In this document: positions 7,296-14,767 of the stretch, piece after piece | How the letters are laid out: every line of letters begins with the position of its first letter | Numbering within the stretch: position 1 is the first letter of the stretch | Assembly (NCBI GenBank): GCA_937925595.1 | Contig: CALALQ010000030.1 | Span: 1 to 18,728, forward strand | DNA: 18,728 bases | DNA from: an uncultured Demequina sp. | Lineage (GTDB): Bacteria; Actinomycetota; Actinomycetes; Actinomycetales; Demequinaceae | Reading direction: 5' to 3' | Translations under genes and position numbers: made by a program | Notes under the pieces: generated by a model | The model's input: only the letters and a program-made list of their open reading frames with translations | Database searches by the model: none | What the model was told of the DNA's origin: nothing

Positions 7296-9986
7296 TCAAC
7301 ACCGGCAGACGCCCCACTCGGCGCTCTTGAGGATCTCGGGAATCGCCCGTACGGCCTCGCGGTCGTACTCCTTGTAGGTCTCGTCGAGGTCTTCCCACGC
7401 CACAAGGTGAGGGCTGGTCCGTAGCGCGACGTTGCGCGGCCCGAGCAACCAGCCGTCGTCAAGACGTTCCGCGTTCCAGCGCCCGTGCTCGTGCTCGGCC
7501 AGCTTCTCGATCATGGTCTCATCCAGGTGCAGACCCGCGCCGTCGGCGGCGAGCTTCAATCCGAGAACCGCGAGTTTCGCGGGCAGGTCGTCGACCTGCC
7601 GCAGGTTCGACTGCTGCAACGACTCGGGCAGCGCGTCGAAGGCCGCCATCGCGGCGTCGTCATCCAGCTTGCGCCCAGCCTGATCTTTCGCGTACTGCGC
7701 GTGGACGCGCCGGGCGAGGTCGAGCCGAACGTCTTCCGCCAGGGGCAGGGCGGGATCAAGCCACGCTCGAATGGTCGCGGCATCGGCCGGCAGCGCCACG
7801 ACGGCGCCCGTGCCGTCGGCGGTTCCGGGGGCGGGAAGCCCGCCGAGCGCTACGACCCCGACGCGAGCCCCGAACGCACGCGCGATCGCCACCTCCTGGC
7901 ACGTGATCGCGCCGCCGGGAAACGCCAGCAGACGGACCTCCGCCGGGTCATGGCCGGCAGCGATGACGTCGGCCCACGCCTGTAGCGGCTGCAGCGTGCT
8001 GAAGCCCGACCCTCCGGCGGGGACGATCCGGTCGTACTGGCCCTGTGGTGCGCCGAGGGGTTTGTACCCGATAGTGGTGGCGTTGCCGGAGGCGACTCGT
8101 CCGACGATGCCGGGCACTCCCGTATCGGTCCCGCCGCTGATCAGGCTTCGCGAGTTCGCCCTGAGCGCCGTCTTCAACAGCGCCTCAACTAGCTTCAGCT
8201 CAGGAGCGGAAAGGGACTGCACACCACCGGCGATCATGATCGGCGGCGCCCCGGCCAGGTGTCCGTTCCGCTCGGCGGTGGGGATCACCGCGCCCTGCTT
8301 CCAATCGCTCCACACCCGCGCGAGCCGGTTGGCGGGAACGTCCTGACTCCCCGCCGAGAACGACTCGAGCAGCTGCGGATCGACGGCTCGGACCATCGCC
8401 TCGGTCAGGGCCACCACGGCGGCGTCGTCGTCGCCTTCGCCGGCGGCGACCTTGGCGACGCGCAGCCAGTACCCCGCGCTCGCGTCGCTCAACCGCATGC
8501 CGGCCCGCCCAAGAATCCCGGCCACGGCGTCTCCGGCCTCGCCGAGCAGGTCGAGCCAGAAGTCGGCGGGCACGGGGTCCATCGCGCCCCCAGGGGCGCA
8601 GTCCTCAAGCGTCTCCTGTGCCTTGTCCAGTGCCTCGACGAGGGCGTCGCCGCTCGGAAGCTCGTCGACCGCTCGCTCGTGCGTTCGACCGTAGTCTCGG
8701 ATCGCCGCGTCGAGCCGAGGGACGCGAGCCTGCGCCGCAAGCGCGTCAAGCGTGAGGATCTCGGGTTCGGAAGCCACGAGACGCACGATCGCTGCGGGGC
8801 GCAGCGTGGCATTGATCGCGCGCGCACGGGAGTCGAGTGTGGCCGACGGGTTCCCGACATCCACCGTGATCGTACCCCCGTCGAGCAGGCGTCCGATGGC
8901 GTCGGCCAGGATCAGGCCCTCGACCGGGGACACGTTCGAGATGACCACCCGCTCCACGTGCCCGCGAGCCGCGATCCGCTGCCTCCAGCACGCGTCGGCG
9001 GTGACGCGTTCGGCCTCGGCGTCGACCGCCTCGACGTCAAGCAACGCCCCGAGCTGGGGCGCAAACGTCGTCGCGTCGGCGAGTGCCTGCTGCGCCTCGG
9101 TGCCCACCAGCGTCACGCACGGCTTGGCGTCCGCGACCGCGAACTCGACGCTGTGGATGCCGGCCAGGACCGCCAACCGGCGGAGGATGGCCACTCCCCG
9201 CACCCTGTCGGCGACGACGACGATGTGCCTTGGGAGCCGCCGCTCCGTGTTGAGATCCTGCAGCACGCGCGCGGCCGCGAGCTCGTCCAGATCCACCGGG
9301 ATGAGTTCGATCCCGGCGGTCTCGCCCACGGCGGTCAGCACGGCGCGTCGCTGCGGGTCGCGCACGTTGACCACGATCCGCGTGATCCGGTCGGCCCGGC
9401 GTGCACCCGCGTCCGCAGCCGCCAGCGCAATCGTGGTGTTCTCGGCCTCGTCCGGCCCCAAGGCGGTGATGAATGCCGCCCGCGCGGCCGCGATCGATGC
9501 GAGCAGCGCCGGATCGGTGAAATCCCCCTGGAGCGCGGTGAGTCCTTGGAGCTCGAGCGCGGTGTCGTCGAGCTCGGGCGCCACGATCGCCACGCGAGCG
9601 CCTGTGGCGGCCGACCGGGCGAGCGCGACACTCCGCTCGTCCGCCCCGCAGACGATCGTATGCCGGCGCGACCAGTAGCGCAGGCGGGCCCGCCGGAACG
9701 TCCGGCGACACGCGACCCAGCCGGCAATGACGAGGCCACCGGCCGCGAGCACCGGAGCGACGATTCGGGCGACGTCGAGCTGCCACGGCAGGTACCTCGG
9801 GTCCGCCGCGCCCAGGTCGGCCGTGAACAGCGCGATCGTGCCCCAGAGCGCGTCGAGCGCGTCGGGGTTCTGGACCCCGGAGGCCGTAGCCGGCGGGCTG
9901 TACGCGACGAAACCCCAGAAGGCCACGATGGCGGTGGTGGCGAACAGCAGGCCTGCGGCGACGATGCTGAACCTGACGAGCTTCAC
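7296..9986 (-). CDS. Membrane effector: 2-TM/TrkA-N/SLOG (LSDAT)/tandem RyR protein
   Basis: 896 residues from GTG at 9986. N-terminus: TM helix 5-29, a pore-helix-like stretch (DALDALWGTIALFTADLG, 43-59), TM helix 72-93, then Arg-rich and cytoplasmic. Residues 108-225 resemble a TrkA-N Rossmann domain, but the usual GxGxxG is degenerate (VCGADERS); a second Rossmann-like unit begins near 250 (HIVVVADRVRG). Residues 581-745 are a SLOG/LSDAT domain: PPIMIAGG, SLISGGTDTGVPGIVGR with the GGT loop, LLAFPGGAITCQE. Residues 759-828 and 829-896 form two RyR-type units (PESLQQSNLRQVDDLPAKL; AEHEHGRWNAERLDDGW and WEDLDETYKEYDREAVRAIP). SLOG binds ADP-ribose-type ligands in Thoeris ThsA and TRPM channels. 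The gene lies 4 nt after a TIR gene, so I infer that a TIR-made nucleotide gates a membrane effector. The ion or substrate is unknown. Alternative: a nucleotide-regulated housekeeping ion transporter. Confidence 0.85.
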   Translation of the reverse strand: MKLVRFSIVAAGLLFATTAIVAFWGFVAYSPPATASGVQNPDALDALWGTIALFTADLGAADPRYLPWQLDVARIVAPVLAAGGLVIAGWVACRRTFRRARLRYWSRRHTIVCGADERSVALARSAATGARVAIVAPELDDTALELQGLTALQGDFTDPALLASIAAARAAFITALGPDEAENTTIALAAADAGARRADRITRIVVNVRDPQRRAVLTAVGETAGIELIPVDLDELAAARVLQDLNTERRLPRHIVVVADRVRGVAILRRLAVLAGIHSVEFAVADAKPCVTLVGTEAQQALADATTFAPQLGALLDVEAVDAEAERVTADACWRQRIAARGHVERVVISNVSPVEGLILADAIGRLLDGGTITVDVGNPSATLDSRARAINATLRPAAIVRLVASEPEILTLDALAAQARVPRLDAAIRDYGRTHERAVDELPSGDALVEALDKAQETLEDCAPGGAMDPVPADFWLDLLGEAGDAVAGILGRAGMRLSDASAGYWLRVAKVAAGEGDDDAAVVALTEAMVRAVDPQLLESFSAGSQDVPANRLARVWSDWKQGAVIPTAERNGHLAGAPPIMIAGGVQSLSAPELKLVEALLKTALRANSRSLISGGTDTGVPGIVGRVASGNATTIGYKPLGAPQGQYDRIVPAGGSGFSTLQPLQAWADVIAAGHDPAEVRLLAFPGGAITCQEVAIARAFGARVGVVALGGLPAPGTADGTGAVVALPADAATIRAWLDPALPLAEDVRLDLARRVHAQYAKDQAGRKLDDDAAMAAFDALPESLQQSNLRQVDDLPAKLAVLGLKLAADGAGLHLDETMIEKLAEHEHGRWNAERLDDGWLLGPRNVALRTSPHLVAWEDLDETYKEYDREAVRAIPEILKSAEWGVCRC

Positions 9987-9990
9987 GGCG

Positions 9991-11334
9991 TCAAGCCTTG
10001 TCCGTCGCCGGGGGCATCTGTCGCGCGGCGGCGTCCGCGACAGCGCCTGCGATCGCGTCTATTTCGGCGTACGCGCCTGAGCCACCGGGATGCCAGTTCA
10101 GCGTCGTCGTCACGACCGGCAGACCGTCCACGTTGCGTGTCCGCTCGTCGATGTGAGGTGCGCCGTCGACGAGCACCTCGAGGAACGGCACGCCGTTGAT
10201 CCGGGCCGCGTCGTTCTCGTTCCGGCACCAGTCGCTGCCGCGCGGGTCGTCACGCCATGGGTGGTACTGCCGGCCTCGGAGCGTCACGAACAACCACGCG
10301 CCCTCGGCCCGCTTGGTGAGCTCGAGCCGATAGTCGTCACCGTCACGGAGGTCGTCGTCCCAGAACACCTTTCCTTTCCCGAGCCGGGCCTCGATCGCTC
10401 GGGCCAGCGCTCCGATCGTGACCCGGCGCGACGGATGGGCGGCGAAGTCGGCGCGACGGTACGACAGGAAGACGGACGGCTCTTCCGTGCGCCTTGAGAG
10501 CTCCCACACCTGCTCGCCGAACCCGCGGATGTAGTCGTACAGCTCGGCGATGCGGCCGAGGAGCTCCTCGTCGCTGAGGCTCAGCAGCTGGGCGCGGCTG
10601 AGCTCACTCTGCATGCCGGGATCGTCTCCATCCACCCACTTACGTAGGTCCGCCTCGTCCAGCTGATCCAGCGTCCCGACGGTCTCGCCGTACGCCTGCG
10701 AGGCGTTGACCTCCACGAGGGCGCCCTGCTGGTGGTACTCCAAATGGCGCCGCATGGCCAACAGCCGCTCCGCGCGGTGTGCGACCGCGCTCTTCATCGC
10801 CATGGCCGCCGAAGGGCTCAGTTTCTTCGTCGAGCCGTCTTGGGTGTCGAAGCAGCTGAAGCCGTACATGAACTCCATCGGGGCGTGGTGCCAGCGGTCA
10901 CAGCACGCTCGGCGACCGCATAGCCCCTTCCCGCCTGCGCGCAGATGGATGAAGAGGTACGGCAGATGGGTCGGCGAGCCGGGCGGCGGCGCCGGGTAGC
11001 GGACGAAGTACTCGCTCGCCACGGTCTGCGGGTACCAGCTGTTCGCCGCCGCTCCCTCGGCGGCGTCGCCGACAAACCGCAGCCGGCGGCGCAGGTGGTC
11101 TCCAGCCGGCCACGTCCCGCGCCGTCCCCGGTCGCCGACCAGCCCCGCGAGGCGCGCGTTGATCTCCCGTCGCAACTCGCGGATCCGCGCGCCGTACTGC
11201 GCTTTCGGATCGAGGTCACCGAGCTCCGAACTCGCCTCACGCCAACTGGGGCAAGCGCGCTGGCGCTGCCGGGCGACCTGCTCGAACGTCTGTCCCAGCT
11301 CAACGAGCATCTCCCCGAGTGTCTGCTCAGGCAT
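9991..11334 (-). CDS. TIR-domain protein with N-terminal Cys/His cluster
   Basis: 447 residues from ATG at 11334. This ATG overlaps the stop of the upstream TIR gene (ATGCCTGA, 8-bp overlap), which favours translational coupling and fixes the start. The N-terminal ~280 residues are unrecognised: a helical start (LGEMLVELGQTFEQVARQRQ), then a likely metal site (C139, C144, C145, H149, H150, C161 in LCGRRACCDRWHH...FSC), then helices. Residues 284-420 are a TIR domain: PSVFLSYRRAD (strand A and BB loop side), GKVFWDDDLRDGDDY, AWLFVTLRGRQY, and DWCRNE with E373 in the place of the catalytic glutamate of NAD-cleaving TIRs. It may cleave NAD+ or make a cyclic ADP-ribose signal for the downstream SLOG protein (family knowledge plus inference). 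The function of the Cys/His part is unknown; it could sense infection or bind nucleic acid. Confidence 0.85.
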   Translation of the reverse strand: MPEQTLGEMLVELGQTFEQVARQRQRACPSWREASSELGDLDPKAQYGARIRELRREINARLAGLVGDRGRRGTWPAGDHLRRRLRFVGDAAEGAAANSWYPQTVASEYFVRYPAPPPGSPTHLPYLFIHLRAGGKGLCGRRACCDRWHHAPMEFMYGFSCFDTQDGSTKKLSPSAAMAMKSAVAHRAERLLAMRRHLEYHQQGALVEVNASQAYGETVGTLDQLDEADLRKWVDGDDPGMQSELSRAQLLSLSDEELLGRIAELYDYIRGFGEQVWELSRRTEEPSVFLSYRRADFAAHPSRRVTIGALARAIEARLGKGKVFWDDDLRDGDDYRLELTKRAEGAWLFVTLRGRQYHPWRDDPRGSDWCRNENDAARINGVPFLEVLVDGAPHIDERTRNVDGLPVVTTTLNWHPGGSGAYAEIDAIAGAVADAAARQMPPATDKA

Positions 11335-12178
11335 CGCCGCCCTCGCTCTGCGGCGAGATGGAGGCGGCGTCGCGCACCTCGGAGGCGATCGCAGCAACGG
11401 TCCGCGGCTCCAGCTTTCCGCTCGTCGAGAGCGGCACGTAGATCGTCTCCGGGTCGAAGGTCCCGGCCAACCACGTCCGCGTCCGTTCCGCGACCGTGGG
11501 TTCGACCTTCAGCGCCTTCAGCGTCGTGTCCAGCGCCCCTGCGGCGTCGGCCTGTGTGAGTGCGGCGTCCTGCTGCACGCGGACGGCGACCACCGCGCGC
11601 CCTTCACTCAGCGCGGTCGTCAGTTCCTCGACGCAGTGCCGCGACTGCCAGTATCCGCGGGACAGGAGCGCGAGCATCGCTCCGCAACCGCGGAGCCCGT
11701 TGAGCATGTTCTCGCGGACCTTGCGCCCCGGCAGCTGGTGGTCCTCCATGTGCCAAGTGCTGAGGCCGGCGTCACGCAGCGCCTCCGCGACGACGCTGCC
11801 CAACGAGCCACTGTCGGAGCAGGTGGACACGAAGACGTCCCAGCGGATTCCCTCGATCGTCGGCACCGGCATCGGCTCCGGCTCCCAGACGCACTGTGCG
11901 AGCAGGGCGGCGACAAGTTGCAACGGAGCGTCGAACGGACGCGCCTGGCCGGCCGCGGACGGGACGACCCAGCGCAGCGCAGGGTCGGTGGTGGCGGCGA
12001 GCCAGTGCCCGACCAGCGCCTCGCCGGAGTGGATCCGACACCGGCCTTCCAGGGCGCACTCCTTGGCCCCGCAATCGAACACCAACGCCGCACCGGCGCC
12101 GCGGGCGAGCGACAGGAGGTCGTCGCCGGCCGGACCGTCGAGCGCCAGTCGCAGGTTGACCCGCGCCACCGGAAGCAT
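11327..12178 (-). CDS. TIR-domain protein, C-terminal part of a frame-broken gene
   Basis: 283 residues from ATG at 12178. Residues 111-205 are a TIR domain: RWDVFVSTCSDS, LRDAGLSTWHMEDHQLPG, AMLALLSRGYWQS and HCVEEL, where E185 corresponds to the catalytic glutamate of TIR NADases. The first ~100 residues (RVNLRLALDGPAGDDLLSL, FDCGAKECALEGRC) look like the end of a larger domain rather than a protein start, and no ribosome binding site precedes the ATG. The neighbouring frame upstream has no stop before 11620, so the two frames very likely belonged to one gene. If the GC dinucleotide at 12179-12180 is removed, the frames fuse into a 704-residue protein. On its own this shorter product could still be made and be active, so it is kept as a CDS. 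It probably works with the second TIR protein and the SLOG effector. Confidence 0.7.
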   Translation of the reverse strand: MLPVARVNLRLALDGPAGDDLLSLARGAGAALVFDCGAKECALEGRCRIHSGEALVGHWLAATTDPALRWVVPSAAGQARPFDAPLQLVAALLAQCVWEPEPMPVPTIEGIRWDVFVSTCSDSGSLGSVVAEALRDAGLSTWHMEDHQLPGRKVRENMLNGLRGCGAMLALLSRGYWQSRHCVEELTTALSEGRAVVAVRVQQDAALTQADAAGALDTTLKALKVEPTVAERTRTWLAGTFDPETIYVPLSTSGKLEPRTVAAIASEVRDAASISPQSEGGDA

Positions 12179-13443
12179 GCGCGCCGAAGCACCGCCGGCA
12201 ACGCCGAGGCGGCATGAAACGCCAGCTGCACGCTCCCGGAGCGGCCCGATCGCTGAACTACGACCCGTGGTGCACGAGTCTTACGCTCTGGCTCCCAACC
12301 GATCTGCACGCGCCGTCCCACGGGCGTGATCGTGGGCGAGGGAGTTCCTACCGGGGTCAGTTGATCGGTGAGCTCAACGACGGCGGTGGCCAGATCGGTG
12401 AGAGAGGCCGACCAGGAGCGTAGTTCGACAGGCACCGGCGCGTTCCGGCGGCCCGAGCGCTGGAAGCGCTCCCAGATCGGCGTCAACGCGTCAACGGCGG
12501 CGAGCAGGTCAGCGGTCATGTCGCCGCGGTCCCGACGGCGAAGGAACTCGCGGTCAGCACGCTCATGCACCGATTCGAGCGTGGCCTCGAGATCGCGGCC
12601 GCGGAACTCCGCGAGCTCACGCCCGATGGCGCCTCCCAGCACCCGGCCGGCCGCATCCCACGGATCGGGCAGCGCAGACGCGCGGACCTCGCGGAGGACC
12701 GTGTCCACGGCGACGGGTCGTTCGCACCACACGCCGAGCGTGGCCTGCTGCTGCTCGTTGCCCGTCCAGACCCGCCAGTCGCGTTCGCGTTCCGGCCACA
12801 GCCGCGCCCGAGGATCGATGCTGTCCGCTCGATTCGTGTAGCGCAGGTCGATGCGGAGTCCGTGCCCGGCATCCAAGCGGCTGTCGGCGGCGAGGACCTG
12901 GTCGCGGACACTCAGCGATTCGCGCCGAATCCAGCGCGAGAACCGCAGCGACTCCTCCTCCGAGGCCATCCAGCAGCCGAACGAGACCTCAAACCCGTAA
13001 GGGGTCAGATGCACCAGGAACTTGAGGTCACCCGGCCCCGTCCACTTGCCTCGGAGAAGCCTCACCTGCTGGTCGTAGCGGTTGTCGGGCGCGGTCTTGC
13101 GGTCCAGGTCAGAGAGTGAGAACCGGTGCAGCCGGGCCGGCAGACCGGCGCCGTCGGATCGAGCCTCGATCAGGCGCTGGAGTTCGTCGAGTCGAGGTTG
13201 CAGCACGAGATCGCGAACGCTCGATCGGTGGTGCGGGTCGCTGCTCGTCGTGAGGCCGTGGAGCGCGTGGAAGAACTCTGTGTCAAGGAGGCCCGGAGTG
13301 GAGAGCTTGGGTCTCGGGCCACGCGTCCGCGGAACGGGACGCACAGTAAGGGGTCCGGAGAGGTGCATCTGCCGACGGGGTCGGCAGGCGCCAAGGAAAG
13401 GTTGACCGTCCAACACTCCTCTCGTCCGATGGACCGCCGCCAT
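11620..13443 (-). CDS. N-terminal part of the large TIR protein (unrecognised domain); coding only to about 12181
   Basis: The formal frame from ATG 13443 ends at 11620, but the real protein signal stops near 12181, after about 421 residues (VQLAFHAASALPAVLRR). Beyond that, residues are Ser/Arg/Cys-rich shadow of the TIR reading frame. ATG 13443 has a GGGGA about 8-10 nt upstream; ATG 13368 (MHLSGPLTVRP) is an alternative. The protein shows LLDTEFFHALHGL, a beta-rich part with many Trp (GDLKFLVHLTPYGFEVSF, GCWMASEEESLRF, DWRVWTGNEQQQATLGVWC), then long charged helices (RELAEFRGRDLEATLESVHE). No family is recognised. Codons include more TTT, CAT, CGT, ACT and GCA than the neighbours, hinting at foreign origin. 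By position it should be the sensor half of the TIR protein. The frame break may make this a pseudogene, a switchable gene or an assembly artefact. Confidence 0.55.
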   Translation of the reverse strand: MAAVHRTRGVLDGQPFLGACRPRRQMHLSGPLTVRPVPRTRGPRPKLSTPGLLDTEFFHALHGLTTSSDPHHRSSVRDLVLQPRLDELQRLIEARSDGAGLPARLHRFSLSDLDRKTAPDNRYDQQVRLLRGKWTGPGDLKFLVHLTPYGFEVSFGCWMASEEESLRFSRWIRRESLSVRDQVLAADSRLDAGHGLRIDLRYTNRADSIDPRARLWPERERDWRVWTGNEQQQATLGVWCERPVAVDTVLREVRASALPDPWDAAGRVLGGAIGRELAEFRGRDLEATLESVHERADREFLRRRDRGDMTADLLAAVDALTPIWERFQRSGRRNAPVPVELRSWSASLTDLATAVVELTDQLTPVGTPSPTITPVGRRVQIGWEPERKTRAPRVVVQRSGRSGSVQLAFHAASALPAVLRRACFRWRGSTCDWRSTVRPATTSCRSPAAPVRRWCSIAGPRSAPWKAGVGSTPARRWSGTGSPPPPTLRCAGSSRPRPARRVRSTLRCNLSPPCSHSASGSRSRCRCRRSRESAGTSSCPPAPTVARWAASSRRRCVTPASALGTWRTTSCRGARSARTCSTGSAVAERCSRSCPADTGSRGTASRN

Positions 13444-13746
13444 GTTCGGTTTCCCCGTTGGATGTGCGGTTTATCGGCTGCGCGAGCCCACGCCCGCATC
13501 ACGTGCAGCGGGACGCTGGCGGTCGCGCTCGCCCCGGGTCGGCAGCATCCGGGACTCGAGCACGCAGTACGGCCCGGACGAAGGTGTCACGGGCGACGAG
13601 GACCCCGATCGCGGACGAATGGTGGTCAGACCCCATCGCGCCGTCCGGCTGCGCTGGTAATCATTCCGACATCGCGAGCCTGGCTCGCAGAGGAGGAGAG
13701 CGCTGAGCGCCGGTCGCGCCCGCAAGGCACGGCCGGCGCGACTGCG
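13444..13746 (-). other. Intergenic region upstream of the TIR/SLOG operon
   Basis: No gene is supported in this 303-bp gap. Reading the minus strand, GATAAAC at about 13468-13474 is a weak -10 candidate some 25 nt before ATG 13443, without a good -35. The hairpin at 13707-13739 closes the upstream gene, so the operon probably has its own promoter here. An AGGAGG at 13691-13696 on the plus strand leads to no reading frame. Confidence 0.4.
13707..13739. terminator. Hairpin terminator after the DUF3105-type gene
   Basis: GCGCCGGTC (13707-13715) pairs with GGCCGGCGC (13731-13739) through 9 bp including one G-T wobble, with a 15-base loop. It begins 8 bp past the stop of the minus-strand gene ending at 13747 and has no T-tract. 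It likely insulates the defence operon from that gene. Confidence 0.5.
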
Positions 13747-14274
13747 CTACGTGGTGTCCGGCCCGGAGCCGAGGAAGCGTCCGCGGAACAGCTGCACGGC
13801 GTCGAGCGTCCGATCCGTGAAGCGCGGACAGCCGAGCAGGCGGCGGTAGGCCGTGACCGCGAGCTCGAAGCGCATGTTGGTGCCGTTGGGCGCGACGATC
13901 GTGCCCGTCGGCACGGCCGCCTGCAGCGACTTGAGCGAGTTCTTGCCGCGGCCGTCGAGGTCGCGCCGGAACTGGATGACGACGATGCCGCGGCGCACCG
14001 CGGCGGCGAGCGCGGGGCTGGAGACGGGCCGGTCGTAGAACCCGGGCTTGGCGGGCGCGACCCCCGCGGGCCCGTCGACGGGCGGGTTCAGGCGCTCGCC
14101 GGTGCGCGCCACGCGCAGCTCGCAGCGCCCGCGCACGGCGGCGTCGGCGAGCTCGGTCTCGCGCACGGGCGGCACGCTCACGGAGTCGTCCCCGCTCCCG
14201 AACACGAGCAGGACGAGCGCGACGAGCAGCCCGACGCCCGCCAGCCAGCCGACCGCGTACATCAGCAGCCGCAT
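13747..14274 (-). CDS. DUF3105-type membrane-anchored protein
   Basis: 175 residues from ATG at 14274 (MRLLMYAVGW; ATG 14262 is an alternative, and the ribosome binding site is weak). One hydrophobic helix at residues 5-25 (MYAVGWLAGVGLLVALVLLV) anchors it, leaving the rest extracytoplasmic. The body matches the DUF3105 pattern by eye: GERLNPPVDGPAG, FYDRPVSSPALAAAVRRGIV, VIQFRRDL, IVAPNGTNMRFELAVTAYRR, LLGCP and AVQLFRGRFLGSGPD. The family's characteristic order of a proline-rich loop, a 'xxVVIQ' strand, a PN/NM segment and a LxC motif is kept. No biochemical function is established for DUF3105. It stands upstream of the TIR operon on the same strand but is separated by a hairpin and 303 bp, so I do not count it as part of that system. 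Confidence 0.75.
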   Translation of the reverse strand: MRLLMYAVGWLAGVGLLVALVLLVFGSGDDSVSVPPVRETELADAAVRGRCELRVARTGERLNPPVDGPAGVAPAKPGFYDRPVSSPALAAAVRRGIVVIQFRRDLDGRGKNSLKSLQAAVPTGTIVAPNGTNMRFELAVTAYRRLLGCPRFTDRTLDAVQLFRGRFLGSGPDTT

Positions 14275-14413
14275 CGGCCTACTCGATCCGTGTTCGTAGG
14301 AGCACGGCGAGCCGCAGGATCAGCGTGAGGACGGGTGGACGCAAGAGCGCGATGTTGTTCGGCTGCCCCGCCGGCGGCGATCCTCGCCCGGACACGTTCG
14401 TGGGCGAACCGGG

Positions 14414-14767
14414 TCAGCCGCGGCCGGCGTCCCGGGCGGGCGCGGCGAACACCCACCCGGCGACCGCCGCGCGGTCCTCCCGGTAGGCCGCGACGATCTC
14501 GTCGACGGCCGCGCCGTGCCGCCCGCCGGGCGAGAACCGGTGGCGGTCCGGCTCGGGTTGCGCGATCACGTCCAGCCGGGCGAACCGCCCCAGCTGGCGC
14601 GCCGCCCAGACCGACGGGCACCGCAGCTCCGCGCACAGCTCGGCGGCGGTCCACTCGCGCCCGGGGTCGTCGTGCAGCAGCGTGAGCAGGTCCAGCGCGC
14701 CGACCGAATCGACGTGCCGCGCCATGAACCGCTCGGCGGAAGCGGTCAACTCGACGTCCGGGCTCAC
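14414..14767 (-). CDS. Small winged-helix-like protein
   Basis: 117 residues from GTG at 14767 (MSPDVELTASAERFMARHVD); an internal ATG at FMARHV is an alternative start. The sequence VDSVGALDLLTLLHDDPGRE, WTAAELCAELRCPSVWAARQ, LGRFARLDVIAQPEPDRHRF reads as helix, helix-turn-helix and wing of a small winged-helix domain. A C-terminal helix follows (VDEIVAAYREDRAAVAGWVF). Proteins of this shape in actinobacteria are putative regulators or partners of sigma/anti-sigma proteins, but I cannot place it in a named family. It has no signal peptide or membrane helix. It lies 139 bp upstream of the DUF3105-type gene on the same strand. Confidence 0.65.
   Translation of the reverse strand: MSPDVELTASAERFMARHVDSVGALDLLTLLHDDPGREWTAAELCAELRCPSVWAARQLGRFARLDVIAQPEPDRHRFSPGGRHGAAVDEIVAAYREDRAAVAGWVFAAPARDAGRG

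Noticed and set aside
8259..10199. Long plus-strand open frame opposite the SLOG/RyR gene
   Set aside because: It has Arg/Gly/Asp/His-rich composition without domains, a typical antisense shadow in high-GC DNA; the minus strand carries clear domains.
11620..12178. Continuation of the first TIR-gene frame over the TIR domain
   Set aside because: The residues are Ser/Arg/Cys/Thr-rich noise, while the other frame encodes a convincing TIR domain over the same bases.
12165..12260. Programmed -1 frameshifting in the TIR gene
   Set aside because: I see no X-XXY-YYZ slippery heptamer followed by a clear stem at the transition; an indel in the GC repeat explains it more simply.
13691..13696. AGGAGG on the plus strand
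   Set aside because: No start codon with a credible reading frame follows, so it is probably chance in G-rich sequence.
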